Part shown: positions 1-8,524 of the stretch, one piece after another
How positions within the stretch are numbered: the first letter of the stretch is position 1
How the letters are laid out: every line of letters starts with the position of its first letter
NCBI RefSeq assembly: GCF_003010965.1
Contig: NZ_PGGM01000002.1
Location: forward strand, 62,001 to 126,000
Length of the DNA: 64,000 nt
Direction: 5' to 3'
Source of the DNA: Phyllobacterium sophorae
GTDB taxonomy: Bacteria > Pseudomonadota > Alphaproteobacteria > Rhizobiales > Rhizobiaceae
Translations under genes and position numbers: made by a program
Notes under the pieces: model-generated
What the model was told of the DNA's origin: nothing
The model's input: only the letters and a program-made list of their open reading frames with translations
Databases searched by the model: none

Positions 1-1
1 G

Positions 2-728
<727 letters not shown>

Positions 729-821
729 GCGTCTTCCTTTGCGGCGATTCTCGCGGCTATTTCAGACGCGGCAAATTTTGTCGTCAATGGCAAAAACTAA
801 CTTGCCAAAACCTTATTTCTC

Positions 822-841
822 ACATAAACATATCTTTATGT
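822..841. promoter_or_regulatory. Palindromic operator ahead of the ArsR-methyltransferase/metF operon (SahR-like)
   Basis: A perfect 7-bp inverted repeat, ACATAAA (822-828) and TTTATGT (835-841) around the 6-base spacer CATATC, ends 12 bases before the ArsR-methyltransferase start. The CATAAA-N-ATATCTTTATG form resembles, from memory, the binding motif of SahR, the proteobacterial ArsR-family repressor of methionine-cycle genes that senses S-adenosylhomocysteine. Its position over the start region suits autorepression of the regulator together with metF. Confidence 0.6.
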
Positions 842-853
842 CTTTTGAGGTGA

Positions 854-1864
854 ATGATGGACAAGCGTAATCTCAATCTTGATCTGATGGTCGATACGCT
901 GAAAGCAGCGGCGGAGCCAAGCCGGCTGCGGATCCTGGCGCTGTTGTCGCGGGGCGATCTGACCGTTTCGGACCTCACTTCCATTCTCGGCCAATCGCAG
1001 CCGCGCGTTTCGCGCCACCTCAAGCTGCTGTTTGAAGCAAGCCTGATCAATCGGTATCAGGAAGGTTCGTGGGCCTATTTCCGTCTGGCAGATTCCCTTA
1101 TCGTCGGCGATATAGCCCGTTCGCTGCTGGATCGCCTTGATTACGCTGATCCTCTGCTGGAACGCGACCTTGAGCGCCTCTCCTCGGTGAAATTGCAGCG
1201 TCGCGAGCGGGCTGCCGCTTACTTCAGCGCCAATGCGACAAGCTGGGATGTGATCCGCTCTTTGCATGTACCAGATGGCGCCGTGGAAGACGCTCTTTTG
1301 AAGATTGTCGGCCGCAAGCCATTCCAGGCCATGCTTGATGTCGGCACGGGCACAGGACGCCTGCTCGAGCTGTTCTCGCCGCTTTATGTGCGCGGCGTCG
1401 GTATCGACATCAATCGCGACATGCTGACCATTGCCCGCTCCAATCTGGACAAGGATGGCATTACCAATGCGCAAGTGCGCCATGGCGACGTTTATTCACT
1501 GCCGGTTGATCGTGAATCCTTCGATTTAGTGACCATTCACCAGGTCCTCCATTTCCTTGATAATCCGGCCGAAGCAATTCGCGAGGCGGCACGTGCACTG
1601 CGCGCAGGAGGGCGAATGTTGATTGTCGATTTCGCCCCGCACGAACTTGAGTTTCTGCGCGACAGCCATGCGCATGTGCGTCTGGGCTTCAGCGATACGC
1701 ATATGCGTGACTGGCTTACCGAAGCCGGTCTGATGCTCGAGGAAAGTCTGGAACTTGAGCCGAAAGACAAAGACAAACTGACTGTCAAATTGTGGCTGGC
1801 ACGCGACCCGCGCTTGCTGATTGCCGATCCCGCTTTAACCTCCCGCGTCACGGAGAGCGTATAA
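854..1864 (+). CDS. ArsR-family regulator fused to a SAM-dependent methyltransferase domain (SahR-like)
   Basis: The 336-residue protein has an N-terminal winged helix of ArsR type (residues about 10-95; recognition-helix region SQPRVSRHLKLL at 48-59) and a class I methyltransferase domain from about 125. Motif I is LDVGTGTGRL (161-170), and an acidic loop GIDIN follows at 183-187. The metal-binding cysteines of classic ArsR/SmtB sensors are absent, so metal sensing is unlikely. Next to metF and with a palindromic operator just upstream, it is best read as a regulator of methionine/SAM metabolism whose methyltransferase fold senses SAM or SAH. ATG 854 was taken; a second ATG follows at 857. 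Its TAA overlaps the metF ATG by one base. An active methyltransferase is the alternative. Confidence 0.82.
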   Translation: MMDKRNLNLDLMVDTLKAAAEPSRLRILALLSRGDLTVSDLTSILGQSQPRVSRHLKLLFEASLINRYQEGSWAYFRLADSLIVGDIARSLLDRLDYADPLLERDLERLSSVKLQRRERAAAYFSANATSWDVIRSLHVPDGAVEDALLKIVGRKPFQAMLDVGTGTGRLLELFSPLYVRGVGIDINRDMLTIARSNLDKDGITNAQVRHGDVYSLPVDRESFDLVTIHQVLHFLDNPAEAIREAARALRAGGRMLIVDFAPHELEFLRDSHAHVRLGFSDTHMRDWLTEAGLMLEESLELEPKDKDKLTVKLWLARDPRLLIADPALTSRVTESV

Positions 1865-2790
1865 TGAGTTTTTTCCGCCAGTCCCGCCGTCCCGATCTCG
1901 GAACCAATATCCGGGTTTCCTTTGAATTTTTTCCGCCCAAGACCGAGGTCATGGAAGAGCGGCTTTGGGAAACAGTGACGCGCCTTGCGCCACTCACCCC
2001 GGAATTCGTCTCGGTAACTTACGGCGCGGGTGGCTCAACGCGTGAACGCACTGCCCGCACGATCAAACGCATATTGACGGAAACCGACGTCAATGCCGCA
2101 GCACACCTCACTTGTGTCGATGCGACGAAGGAAGAAGTGGATACGGTCGTGCGCGAGTTTGCCGCCATGGGCGTGAAACGTTTTGTCGCGCTGCGCGGGG
2201 ATCCCGCAAACGGTGTCGGTGCCAATTACAAGCCAACGCCCGGTGGGTATGAAAATGGTGCCGATCTGGTCGCTGGTCTGAAGGCTTTCGCCGATTTTGA
2301 CATCTCCGTTTCCGCCTATCCGGAAAAGCACCCTGAGAGCCCGGACTTTGCCACTGACATCGATATGTTGAAGCGAAAAGTAGATAATGGCGCCACGCGG
2401 GCGATTACGCAGTTCTTCTTCGAGAACGATCTCTATGAGCGGTACGTCGAGAAAGTACGTCGCGCCGGCATCTATATTCCCATTCTCCCGGGAATCCTTC
2501 CGATCCACAATTTTACGCAAGTGACGAATTTCTGCTCGCGGGCGGGCACGCATATTCCAGGCTGGCTTACGGAACGATTTGACGGGCTGGAAAACGATCC
2601 GCAGACCCACCAGCTGGTTGCTTCGGCCGTTGCCGCCGAACAGGTGCTCGACCTGGTTGAGCGGGGCGTGCAGGATTTCCATTTCTACACGATGAACCGC
2701 GCCGATCTTGCTTTTGCAATCTGCCATCTGATCGGCATACGTCCAGGGAGCGGCGCGTTAGAGGGCGCCTTGGCTGGGGCCGCCGCTTGA
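1864..2790 (+). CDS. metF: Methylenetetrahydrofolate reductase
   Basis: MetF reduces 5,10-methylene-THF to 5-methyl-THF with FAD and NADH, supplying the methyl group for methionine synthesis in the cytoplasm. The 308-residue product starts MSFFRQSRR and carries the N-terminal FEFFPPK block with the conserved Glu at residue 21, the VTYGAGGSTR block, LTCVDAT, ALRGDP and the QFFFEND barrel segments. Length is normal for bacterial MetF. The longer frame beginning at 1792 lies inside the upstream gene; ATG 1864 overlaps its TAA and gives the family N-terminus. It forms an operon with the ArsR-methyltransferase regulator. No metH follows, unlike in several rhizobia. Confidence 0.96.
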   Translation: MSFFRQSRRPDLGTNIRVSFEFFPPKTEVMEERLWETVTRLAPLTPEFVSVTYGAGGSTRERTARTIKRILTETDVNAAAHLTCVDATKEEVDTVVREFAAMGVKRFVALRGDPANGVGANYKPTPGGYENGADLVAGLKAFADFDISVSAYPEKHPESPDFATDIDMLKRKVDNGATRAITQFFFENDLYERYVEKVRRAGIYIPILPGILPIHNFTQVTNFCSRAGTHIPGWLTERFDGLENDPQTHQLVASAVAAEQVLDLVERGVQDFHFYTMNRADLAFAICHLIGIRPGSGALEGALAGAAA

Positions 2791-2811
2791 GGTGAGGGAT
2801 AAAACGGGAAG

Positions 2812-2845
2812 CGGCCCGGTTGCTATAACCGGGCCGTTCCATTTT
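2812..2845 (+). terminator. Hairpin terminator after metF
   Basis: A perfect 10-bp GC-rich stem, CGGCCCGGTT (2812-2821) and AACCGGGCCG (2827-2836), with a five-base loop and then a T-rich tail TTCCATTTTG. It lies 21 bases after the metF stop. It could act in both directions. Confidence 0.75.
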
Positions 2846-2897
2846 GTTTCACTTTACTAACGGTCAGAGACCATCTCCGTCGCGCTCTTGTTTGACC

Positions 2898-2984
2898 TTA
2901 GGGTATCAGTCCTACGACCATTGCACCAATAAATGCGAACGCTGCACAGATCATAAGGACATTCATCGATCGAGTTAGTCCCAT
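2898..2984 (-). CDS. 28-residue single-pass membrane protein
   Basis: This short frame reads MGLTRSMNVLMICAAF and ends MVVGLIP, then TAA. An AGGAG Shine-Dalgarno sequence lies 7 bases before the ATG (2992-2996 on the + strand). Residues about 9-27 form one hydrophobic helix with small residues, preceded by a short positively charged N-terminus, so the N-terminus probably stays in the cytoplasm. An inverted repeat GTTAA-N5-TTAAC (3000-3014) sits just upstream. No function is recognised. It lies alone in a 500-base gap between metF and the EamA pseudogene. The good ribosome binding site and clean hydrophobic segment favour a real gene; conservation in relatives has not been checked. Confidence 0.6.
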   Translation of the reverse strand: MGLTRSMNVLMICAAFAFIGAMVVGLIP

Positions 2985-3288
2985 CGTTTGTCTCCTGCAG
3001 TTAACCGATTTAACATAGCGCAAATTTGCCACAGAAAAAGCCTAATTATTGCGAACTCGTGACAATGCGTGTAGAATTTTTTTGCCTAGGAACCATAAGT
3101 TTTTGAAATAAAACAGATTTATAGTAGCAAAAAAATTCTAAATTCACGATAAAATGTTCCAGAAACGGGTATATTTTTGCACTGCACAAGAATCTGCCAT
3201 GGCTGCGGAATTTACCATATTTTGCCGCAATCCTGCCAGGATTAAGCCACGCATTTTGAGCTGTGCGATAAGAGGTTTATTGAAAACT
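2985..3288. other. AT-rich intergenic stretch
   Basis: About 300 bases, clearly more AT-rich than the surroundings, with runs of A and T. It holds the upstream region of the 28-residue membrane protein. The frames present (65 residues on +, 62 on -) have no ribosome binding site and no protein-like composition, so no other gene is called. Confidence 0.5.
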
Positions 3289-4234
3289 TTAGGCTTTTTG
3301 CTGTTTTTGCCAAGCAGTCTGAAGCCGTCCATCGATAATCAGCAGACCTGATGCGATCAGCGCCATGCCAAGGAAATCGTGAGCCGCGAGACGCTCTCCG
3401 AGAAAAATTGTTCCAAGCAATATCGCGCTGACCGGGACGATCAATGTCACGAGCGACGCATTTGTGGCGCCTGCCGCCCGCACAATAGAGAAATACAGAA
3501 TGTAGGCGAAGGCGGTTGAGAGAAGGCCGAGGCCGAGAATGGCCAGCCAGACGCCGGTGTCTATTCTTGCCACATCGGGAACGCCATCATACGCAAGCAC
3601 GACGGGGAATCATGATTAGCGTCGAAGCGGTCATTTGCCCGGTCGACGTGATTGTTGGTGGCACCCCCTTGAAGCGCTTGGCGAGAATGCCAGCAAATGC
3701 ATAGGAGAGGGTTGCCCCAATTACAGCTATCTCCGCCCAAAGTGGTCCGCCCAAGCCGGTCAGAACGCCGGGTCCTATCATGACAACAAGTCCGAATATG
3801 CCCAGAAGAATCCCCGCCAGTTTGTTCACCGTGACCTTTTCGTCCACCGTCAAGACCGCAGCGACGACGACCGTCCAGATTGGTGTGGTGGCATTGAGGA
3901 TGGATTCGACACCGGCGCCGAGCACCGTCTGGCCAATGAAGAGCAGCGAGAAGGGGATGACGTTCATGAGCAGTCCCAACCCGGCAAATTCAAGCGCATG
4001 CTGTTTGTAGTCCCAAAATCGGACGCCGCGGCTGAGCAGGTAGAGGTGCAGCGCCAATGCCGCTACCAATACGCGAAACAGAACGAGGGTCAGCGGCGGA
4101 ACGACCTGGACCGCGACACGCGCAAAGAAGAAGGATCCACCCCAGATGGCGCCAAGCAAAAGCAATTGCAGCCAGGCAAAACCGGTCATGGCGAGGGGAT
4201 TCGATGTCGTCGTTTCGGCCGTAGACACAATCAC
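3289..4234 (-). pseudogene. EamA/DMT-family permease, split by a one-base frameshift
   Basis: Two adjacent frames together encode one drug/metabolite transporter (EamA, 10 TM type) of about 314 residues. The first part (4234 to about 3600) holds the first EamA repeat (LLGAIWGGSFFFARVAVQVVP) and half of the second. The second part (below 3600) holds the rest, with GLLSTAFAYILYFSIV and VSAILLGTIFLGE. Translation leaves the frame at a run of four C on the coding strand (3604-3607 on +). With one C fewer the protein reads on as MIPVVLAYDGVPD. It is divergent from the decarboxylase gene. Either a true recent inactivation or a sequencing error. The substrate is unknown. Confidence 0.85.
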
Positions 4235-4355
4235 AATCCTTTAGGAAAAAAATGCGGCTCAACAACCTCTTACCGTCTGAAAGATATAAAGCCACCCGAT
4301 TCCTGCCGAAAGAAACCGACTTTCGTCTGTCATCCGTCCTTGATAAGAGTTTTCC

Positions 4356-5603
4356 ATGACGCAGAACAAAACGATGCAACGATTCGCCTCGGCCCGTGAA
4401 GCAGCGCTCACCCTGCGGCCGGATCAGCCCGTTTATTGCTTTCGACCGCAAGTCCTGGTTGAGGACGCGCACCAGTTCAGACAAATGTTTCCGGGCGAGA
4501 CGGCCTATGCGGTCAAGACCAACGGTGAACACCTCGTACTCGATACGCTGGCGCGCAATGGCATCAACATATTCGATGTTGCATCACCAGGGGAATTCGA
4601 AGCGGTGCGCAAGGTCGCTCCGAAAGCGCAGATGCTCTATATGCATCCGATCAAGGCGCAGTCCGATATACGCCTCGCTCTAGAAACCTATGGCATTCGC
4701 GTGATGGCCGTCGACCATGAGGACGAGATCGCCAAGGTGACACGCATCGTGCGGGCGCTGGACATCGATCCTGCCAGCGTTACCCTCTATGTACGGTTGC
4801 AAACCAAGGGGCATGCAGCCTACGAATTGTCCAAGAAGTTTGGTGCAGCTCCCGCTCACGCGGTCGAGCTTCTGCAGCGCGCGCATAAGATTGGCTACAA
4901 CGTTGGCCTGTGTTTTCATGTGGGCAGCCAGATCGAGGACCCCGACACCTATGAGCGTGCGCTGAGTTCGGCAGACTGGGTGCGCAATCGTGCGGGTGTA
5001 CCGCTGGCCGGCCTTGATGTCGGTGGTGGTTTTCCCGCCGAGTATGGGCATGACCCCAAGCGCAAGCATGTGGAAATGCCTTCGCTGGGTCAGCTGATGT
5101 CGCGGTTGCGCGGCGACATCAAGGAGTACGGCTTTGGCGATTTGCCGCTGGTGGCGGAGCCAGGGCGCGTCATCGTCGCCAGAGCCTTCTCGCTTATCGT
5201 GCGCGTCCTGTTGCGCAAGGGCAGGCGGCTTTACATCAATGACGGTATCTGGGCCTCATTGTCCGATTCGTGGACCGGCAAGATAACGCTGCCTGCCCGG
5301 TTCATCCCGGATCCTGCCAAGAAGCACCGCAATGGCGATCCAAAGGCGATTGTGCCGTTCAAGGTTTGCGGGGCGACGTGCGACTCCGTCGATATCCTGT
5401 CGCGCCCGTTCTGGCTGCCGGAAACGGTCGACACGGGGGACTGGATCGAGATCGGTCATATAGGTGCCTATTCGCTATCGTTGCGCACCCGCTTTAACGG
5501 TTTCTATCCCGACACTTTTGTCGAGGTAGAGACACCATTCGACGCGGGCGATCGGCCCGAGGGTTTTGCCTCGCTCGAGACGATGGCCTACACAGAGCTT
5601 TAG
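4356..5603 (+). CDS. Ornithine/lysine decarboxylase-like PLP enzyme (fold type III)
   Basis: A 415-residue alanine-racemase-fold decarboxylase of the eukaryotic-type ornithine/diaminopimelate decarboxylase group. Visible key residues are the PLP lysine in YAVKTN (Lys54), FDVASPGE (73-80), FHVGSQ (187-192), GGGFP (223-227), EPGR (268-271), the catalytic-Cys block CGATCDSVD (Cys342-Asp343) and the HIGAYS loop near the end. The CGxTCDSxD block points to ornithine or related decarboxylation giving putrescine. Many rhizobia have two or more paralogues, so substrate preference is uncertain. It is monocistronic and divergent from the EamA pseudogene. ATG 4356 agrees with the family N-terminus. Confidence 0.87.
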   Translation: MTQNKTMQRFASAREAALTLRPDQPVYCFRPQVLVEDAHQFRQMFPGETAYAVKTNGEHLVLDTLARNGINIFDVASPGEFEAVRKVAPKAQMLYMHPIKAQSDIRLALETYGIRVMAVDHEDEIAKVTRIVRALDIDPASVTLYVRLQTKGHAAYELSKKFGAAPAHAVELLQRAHKIGYNVGLCFHVGSQIEDPDTYERALSSADWVRNRAGVPLAGLDVGGGFPAEYGHDPKRKHVEMPSLGQLMSRLRGDIKEYGFGDLPLVAEPGRVIVARAFSLIVRVLLRKGRRLYINDGIWASLSDSWTGKITLPARFIPDPAKKHRNGDPKAIVPFKVCGATCDSVDILSRPFWLPETVDTGDWIEIGHIGAYSLSLRTRFNGFYPDTFVEVETPFDAGDRPEGFASLETMAYTEL

Positions 5604-5638
5604 AGCCTTTCATCAAAATGCGCCGTCGTGAATAGTGG

Positions 5639-5896
5639 CGAAATATATCTGTCACAAAAGGATTGTATCGACATCAATATTCTGAATTGAGAGATATATT
5701 GATGAGAATTGTTATTAATACTTTAGTCTTACTTATCTTTGCGGCAATGATTTCCGCATGTAACGGCAGTGATCCAGCCGCGCCAAAGAATGATGGATCC
5801 GACAGTACGTTTTCCGGCAAGAGCGAATTGCCGAAGGTGACAGTCCTCCCACCAGCGGTTGCACCGTCAAACGAGACAGTCGTATTGCCGCCGCAG
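5639..5896. repeat. Upstream copy of a near-identical 258-bp direct repeat
   Basis: Bases 5639-5896 match 7134-7391 at a constant offset of 1495, with about six mismatches counted by eye. The repeat takes in 63 bases of non-coding upstream DNA, the start codon, the lipoprotein signal and the linker of the two glycerophosphodiesterase genes. Similarity drops sharply after 5896. Confidence 0.9.
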
Positions 5897-7051
5897 ACCA
5901 CCACTGCACTGAAAGACCTCGGGCCAATCGTGTGGCCCTTGCCCTTGCCCGAAGCGCAGCCCACCGCCGCGCCACAGGCCGTACAGGTCGGTACCAGGCC
6001 TTACTATCTGGTCGATAGCATGAGCGATGGGCCATTGAAGACCAAGCTCAAATCCTGCGCTAACGGGCCTTTCAAACGGACGGATTTCGCCATCGCCCAC
6101 CGCGGCGCGCCTTTGGAATTTCCCGAACACACAAAGGAAGGCTATGAGGCGGCCATCCGCATGGGTGCGGGCATCCTTGAGTGCGATGTGACCCTTACCA
6201 AGGACAAGCAGCTCGTTTGCCGTCATAGTCAATGTGATCTTGCTCAAACGACAGATGTCCTGTCCAACAAGGAGCTGGCGGCAAAATGCTCTGTGCCTTT
6301 CAAGCCTGCGGATGGCTCGAAAAAGGCTTCTGTTTCCTGCTGCACATATGATTTTACCTTGGCTGAGTTCGAGACACTGAAGGGAAAACTGGCAGGGTCC
6401 AACCCCGATGCGACGAAACCAGGCGAATATCTGAAGAACGTAGCTGATTGGCGCACTGGCCTCTACACACGCGGCACCGTGATGAGCCACGCCCAATCGA
6501 TTGCCTTGTTCGACGCGGCTGGTGTCAAGATGGCCCCCGAGCTTAAGAAAATCACCCTGCCCCCAGGTTACACCCGCGACAATTTCAGGCAGCAGCTTGT
6601 TGACGAGTACAAGGCCGCCAAGATCGAACCGTCCAGGGTGAGCATACAATCGGACAATCTTGACGATTTGCTGTATCTGATCGCGCATGAACCGGAGTTC
6701 GGCAAGGGCGCGTCTTATCTCTGGTCACCATCGTCTACAGTTTCCGACGACAGGCTGGCAACCCTATACAGTCAAGGTATCAGGACCATATCGTCAGCCG
6801 TGGGAAATCTTTACGATACCGAGAAAACCACCAATAAGCTTATCCCATCAGCGGCAGCTACCAAGGCAAAGAAAGCCGGATTTGAGCTTGTCGGCTGGAC
6901 GATGGAGCATGACGACGATGTCCCCGGTGAAAATGGTGATGATGTCTACGGTTTGATGGATGTGCTTGCCAAGGACGTTGGCGTGAAGGGCGTGTTTTCA
7001 GATTGGGTGCGGACCACGAGCTATTATGCGAGCTGCATGGGTTTGAAGTAG
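5702..7051 (+). CDS. Glycerophosphodiester phosphodiesterase-family lipoprotein, copy 1
   Basis: A 449-residue GDPD-family protein. A lipoprotein signal ends at Cys20 (MISAC), followed by a Ser/Pro/Thr-rich linker (21-100), so it is probably anchored in the cell envelope. The catalytic TIM barrel starts at about 128: HRG (133-135), PEHT (141-144), ECD with Glu160 and Asp162, then LVCRH with His175. These are the usual metal-binding and catalytic residues for hydrolysing glycerophosphodiesters to glycerol-3-phosphate. A Cys-rich insert (SVSCCTYDFTLAEF) is uncommon and is shared with the next gene. ATG 5702 is preferred over upstream starts because it gives the signal peptide. It is the first of a tandem pair. 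The true substrate is unknown. Confidence 0.86.
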   Translation: MRIVINTLVLLIFAAMISACNGSDPAAPKNDGSDSTFSGKSELPKVTVLPPAVAPSNETVVLPPQTTTALKDLGPIVWPLPLPEAQPTAAPQAVQVGTRPYYLVDSMSDGPLKTKLKSCANGPFKRTDFAIAHRGAPLEFPEHTKEGYEAAIRMGAGILECDVTLTKDKQLVCRHSQCDLAQTTDVLSNKELAAKCSVPFKPADGSKKASVSCCTYDFTLAEFETLKGKLAGSNPDATKPGEYLKNVADWRTGLYTRGTVMSHAQSIALFDAAGVKMAPELKKITLPPGYTRDNFRQQLVDEYKAAKIEPSRVSIQSDNLDDLLYLIAHEPEFGKGASYLWSPSSTVSDDRLATLYSQGIRTISSAVGNLYDTEKTTNKLIPSAAATKAKKAGFELVGWTMEHDDDVPGENGDDVYGLMDVLAKDVGVKGVFSDWVRTTSYYASCMGLK

Positions 7052-7133
7052 GCCAGAAATGATTGTCGGCGGGGCCGTCGAGCCGAGGGTTTTTTTCCTC
7101 GTTCAAAATCAATGCCCCTTGGAGCATTGCCGA

Positions 7134-7391
7134 CGAAATATATCTGTCACAAAAGGATTGTATCGACATCAATATTCTGAATTGAGAGATATGTTGATGA
7201 GAATTGTTATTAATACTTTAGTCTTACTTATCTTTGCGGTAATGATTACCGCGTGTAACGGAAGTGATCCAGCCGCGCCAAAGAATGATGGATCCGACAG
7301 TACGTTTTCCGGCAAGAACGAATTGCCGAAGGTGACAGTCCTCCCACCAGCGGTTGCACCGTCAAACGAGACAGTCGTATTGCCGCCGCAG
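7134..7391. repeat. Downstream copy of the 258-bp direct repeat
   Basis: Second copy of the repeat at 5639-5896 (offset 1495). It carries the upstream region and the first 65 codons of the second glycerophosphodiesterase gene. Confidence 0.9.
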
Positions 7392-8462
7392 GCAACTACT
7401 GCACCAAAAGACCTTGGACCGATCGTGTGGCCTCTGCCATTGCCCGAAGCCCAGTCGGCCGCTACGCCTCAGGCCGTGCAGGTGGGCGTCAGGCCCTACT
7501 TTCTGGTCGATGACATGAGCGAGGGGGAGTTGAAGACCAAGCTCAAATCCTGTGCCGATGGTCCGTTCAAACGGACGGATTTTGCCATCGCCCATCGCGG
7601 CGCGCCTTTGCAGTTTCCCGAACATACCAAGGAGGGTTACCTGGCTGCGATCCGCATGGGTGCCGGCATTCTCGAATGCGATGTTACTTTCACCAAGGAC
7701 AAACAACTCGTCTGCCGCCACGCGCAATGCGATCTTAATGATACAACGAATATTCAGGCCACAGCGCTCAAAGGCAAATGCACAGGCGGTAGATGCTGCA
7801 CATCGGACATTACCCTTGCCGAATTCAAGACGCTTCGGGGAATGATGGAGGCACCTACAAAGGATTGGCGCACCGATCTTTATGCCAACCGGAGCGGCAC
7901 CTTGATGTCCCATGCGGAGTCGATTGCGCTGTTCGATGCGGCGGGCGTCAAAATGACGCCGGAGCTGAAGAATATGGACAGGTCAATAGCAGGCTATAGT
8001 CTCGATGATTACAGACAGCAGGTTGTCGATGAGTACAAAGCGGCCAAGATCGATCCGTCCAGCGTGAGCATACAATCCTTCAATCTTCCTGACATACTCT
8101 ATTGGATCAAGAATGAGCCGGAATTCGGCAAGGGCGCGTCTTATCTTATCAAGTTTCTTCCAGATCCGACCAGTCTTGCCGGCCTTTATGCACAAGGCGT
8201 CAGGACGATATCGTCCAGCCTGGATGGTCTTGCGCCATTAGTGGGTGAAAAATATGTCCCGACGGCAGCTGCTCTTGCCGCAAAGAAAGCCGGATTTGAG
8301 CTTGTCGGCTATACCATGGAGCGCGATGGAATGCCCGGCAATACGGGTGATATGACTTATGGAAGGATGGATGTGCTTGCCAAGGAGGTTGGCGTGAAAG
8401 GCGTGTTTTCCGATTGGGTGGGGACGACAAGCTATTATGCCAGCTGCATGGGTTTGAAATAA
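7197..8462 (+). CDS. Glycerophosphodiester phosphodiesterase-family lipoprotein, copy 2
   Basis: A 421-residue tandem paralogue of the preceding gene with the same layout: lipobox Cys20 (MITAC), low-complexity linker to about 100, GDPD barrel with HRG (133-135), PEHT, ECDV and LVCRH. The Cys-rich insert is shorter (KGKCTGGRCCTSDITLAEF) and several loops differ in length, which accounts for 28 fewer residues. The C-termini are again close (GVFSDWVGTTSYYASCMGLK against GVFSDWVRTTSYYASCMGLK). ATG 7197 corresponds exactly to copy 1; ATG 7191 in the same frame is the alternative. It carries its own copy of the upstream DNA, so it may have its own promoter. A 12-bp hairpin follows. Confidence 0.86.
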   Translation: MRIVINTLVLLIFAVMITACNGSDPAAPKNDGSDSTFSGKNELPKVTVLPPAVAPSNETVVLPPQATTAPKDLGPIVWPLPLPEAQSAATPQAVQVGVRPYFLVDDMSEGELKTKLKSCADGPFKRTDFAIAHRGAPLQFPEHTKEGYLAAIRMGAGILECDVTFTKDKQLVCRHAQCDLNDTTNIQATALKGKCTGGRCCTSDITLAEFKTLRGMMEAPTKDWRTDLYANRSGTLMSHAESIALFDAAGVKMTPELKNMDRSIAGYSLDDYRQQVVDEYKAAKIDPSSVSIQSFNLPDILYWIKNEPEFGKGASYLIKFLPDPTSLAGLYAQGVRTISSSLDGLAPLVGEKYVPTAAALAAKKAGFELVGYTMERDGMPGNTGDMTYGRMDVLAKEVGVKGVFSDWVGTTSYYASCMGLK

Positions 8463-8483
8463 TATTAGTCAATAACTTCGCAG

Positions 8484-8510
8484 TGACGGAGGATCGTTGA
8501 TCCTCCGTCA
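8484..8510. terminator. Hairpin between convergent genes
   Basis: A perfect 12-bp stem, TGACGGAGGATC (8484-8495) and GATCCTCCGTCA (8499-8510), with a three-base loop. It lies between the ends of the second glycerophosphodiesterase gene and the convergent transglycosylase gene. There is no long T tract on either side, so efficiency is uncertain. It may serve both genes. Confidence 0.65.
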
Positions 8511-8524
8511 TCACAAGATCGGGA

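Noticed and set aside
1792-1863. Longer N-terminus for MetF
   Set aside because: These 24 residues overlap the upstream regulator gene and do not resemble MetF; ATG 1864 gives the usual N-terminus.
5645-5665. PHO box before the GDPD genes
   Set aside because: Only one CTGTCAC heptamer is present (also at the second copy); the base sequence 11 bases away does not match, so no full site is claimed.
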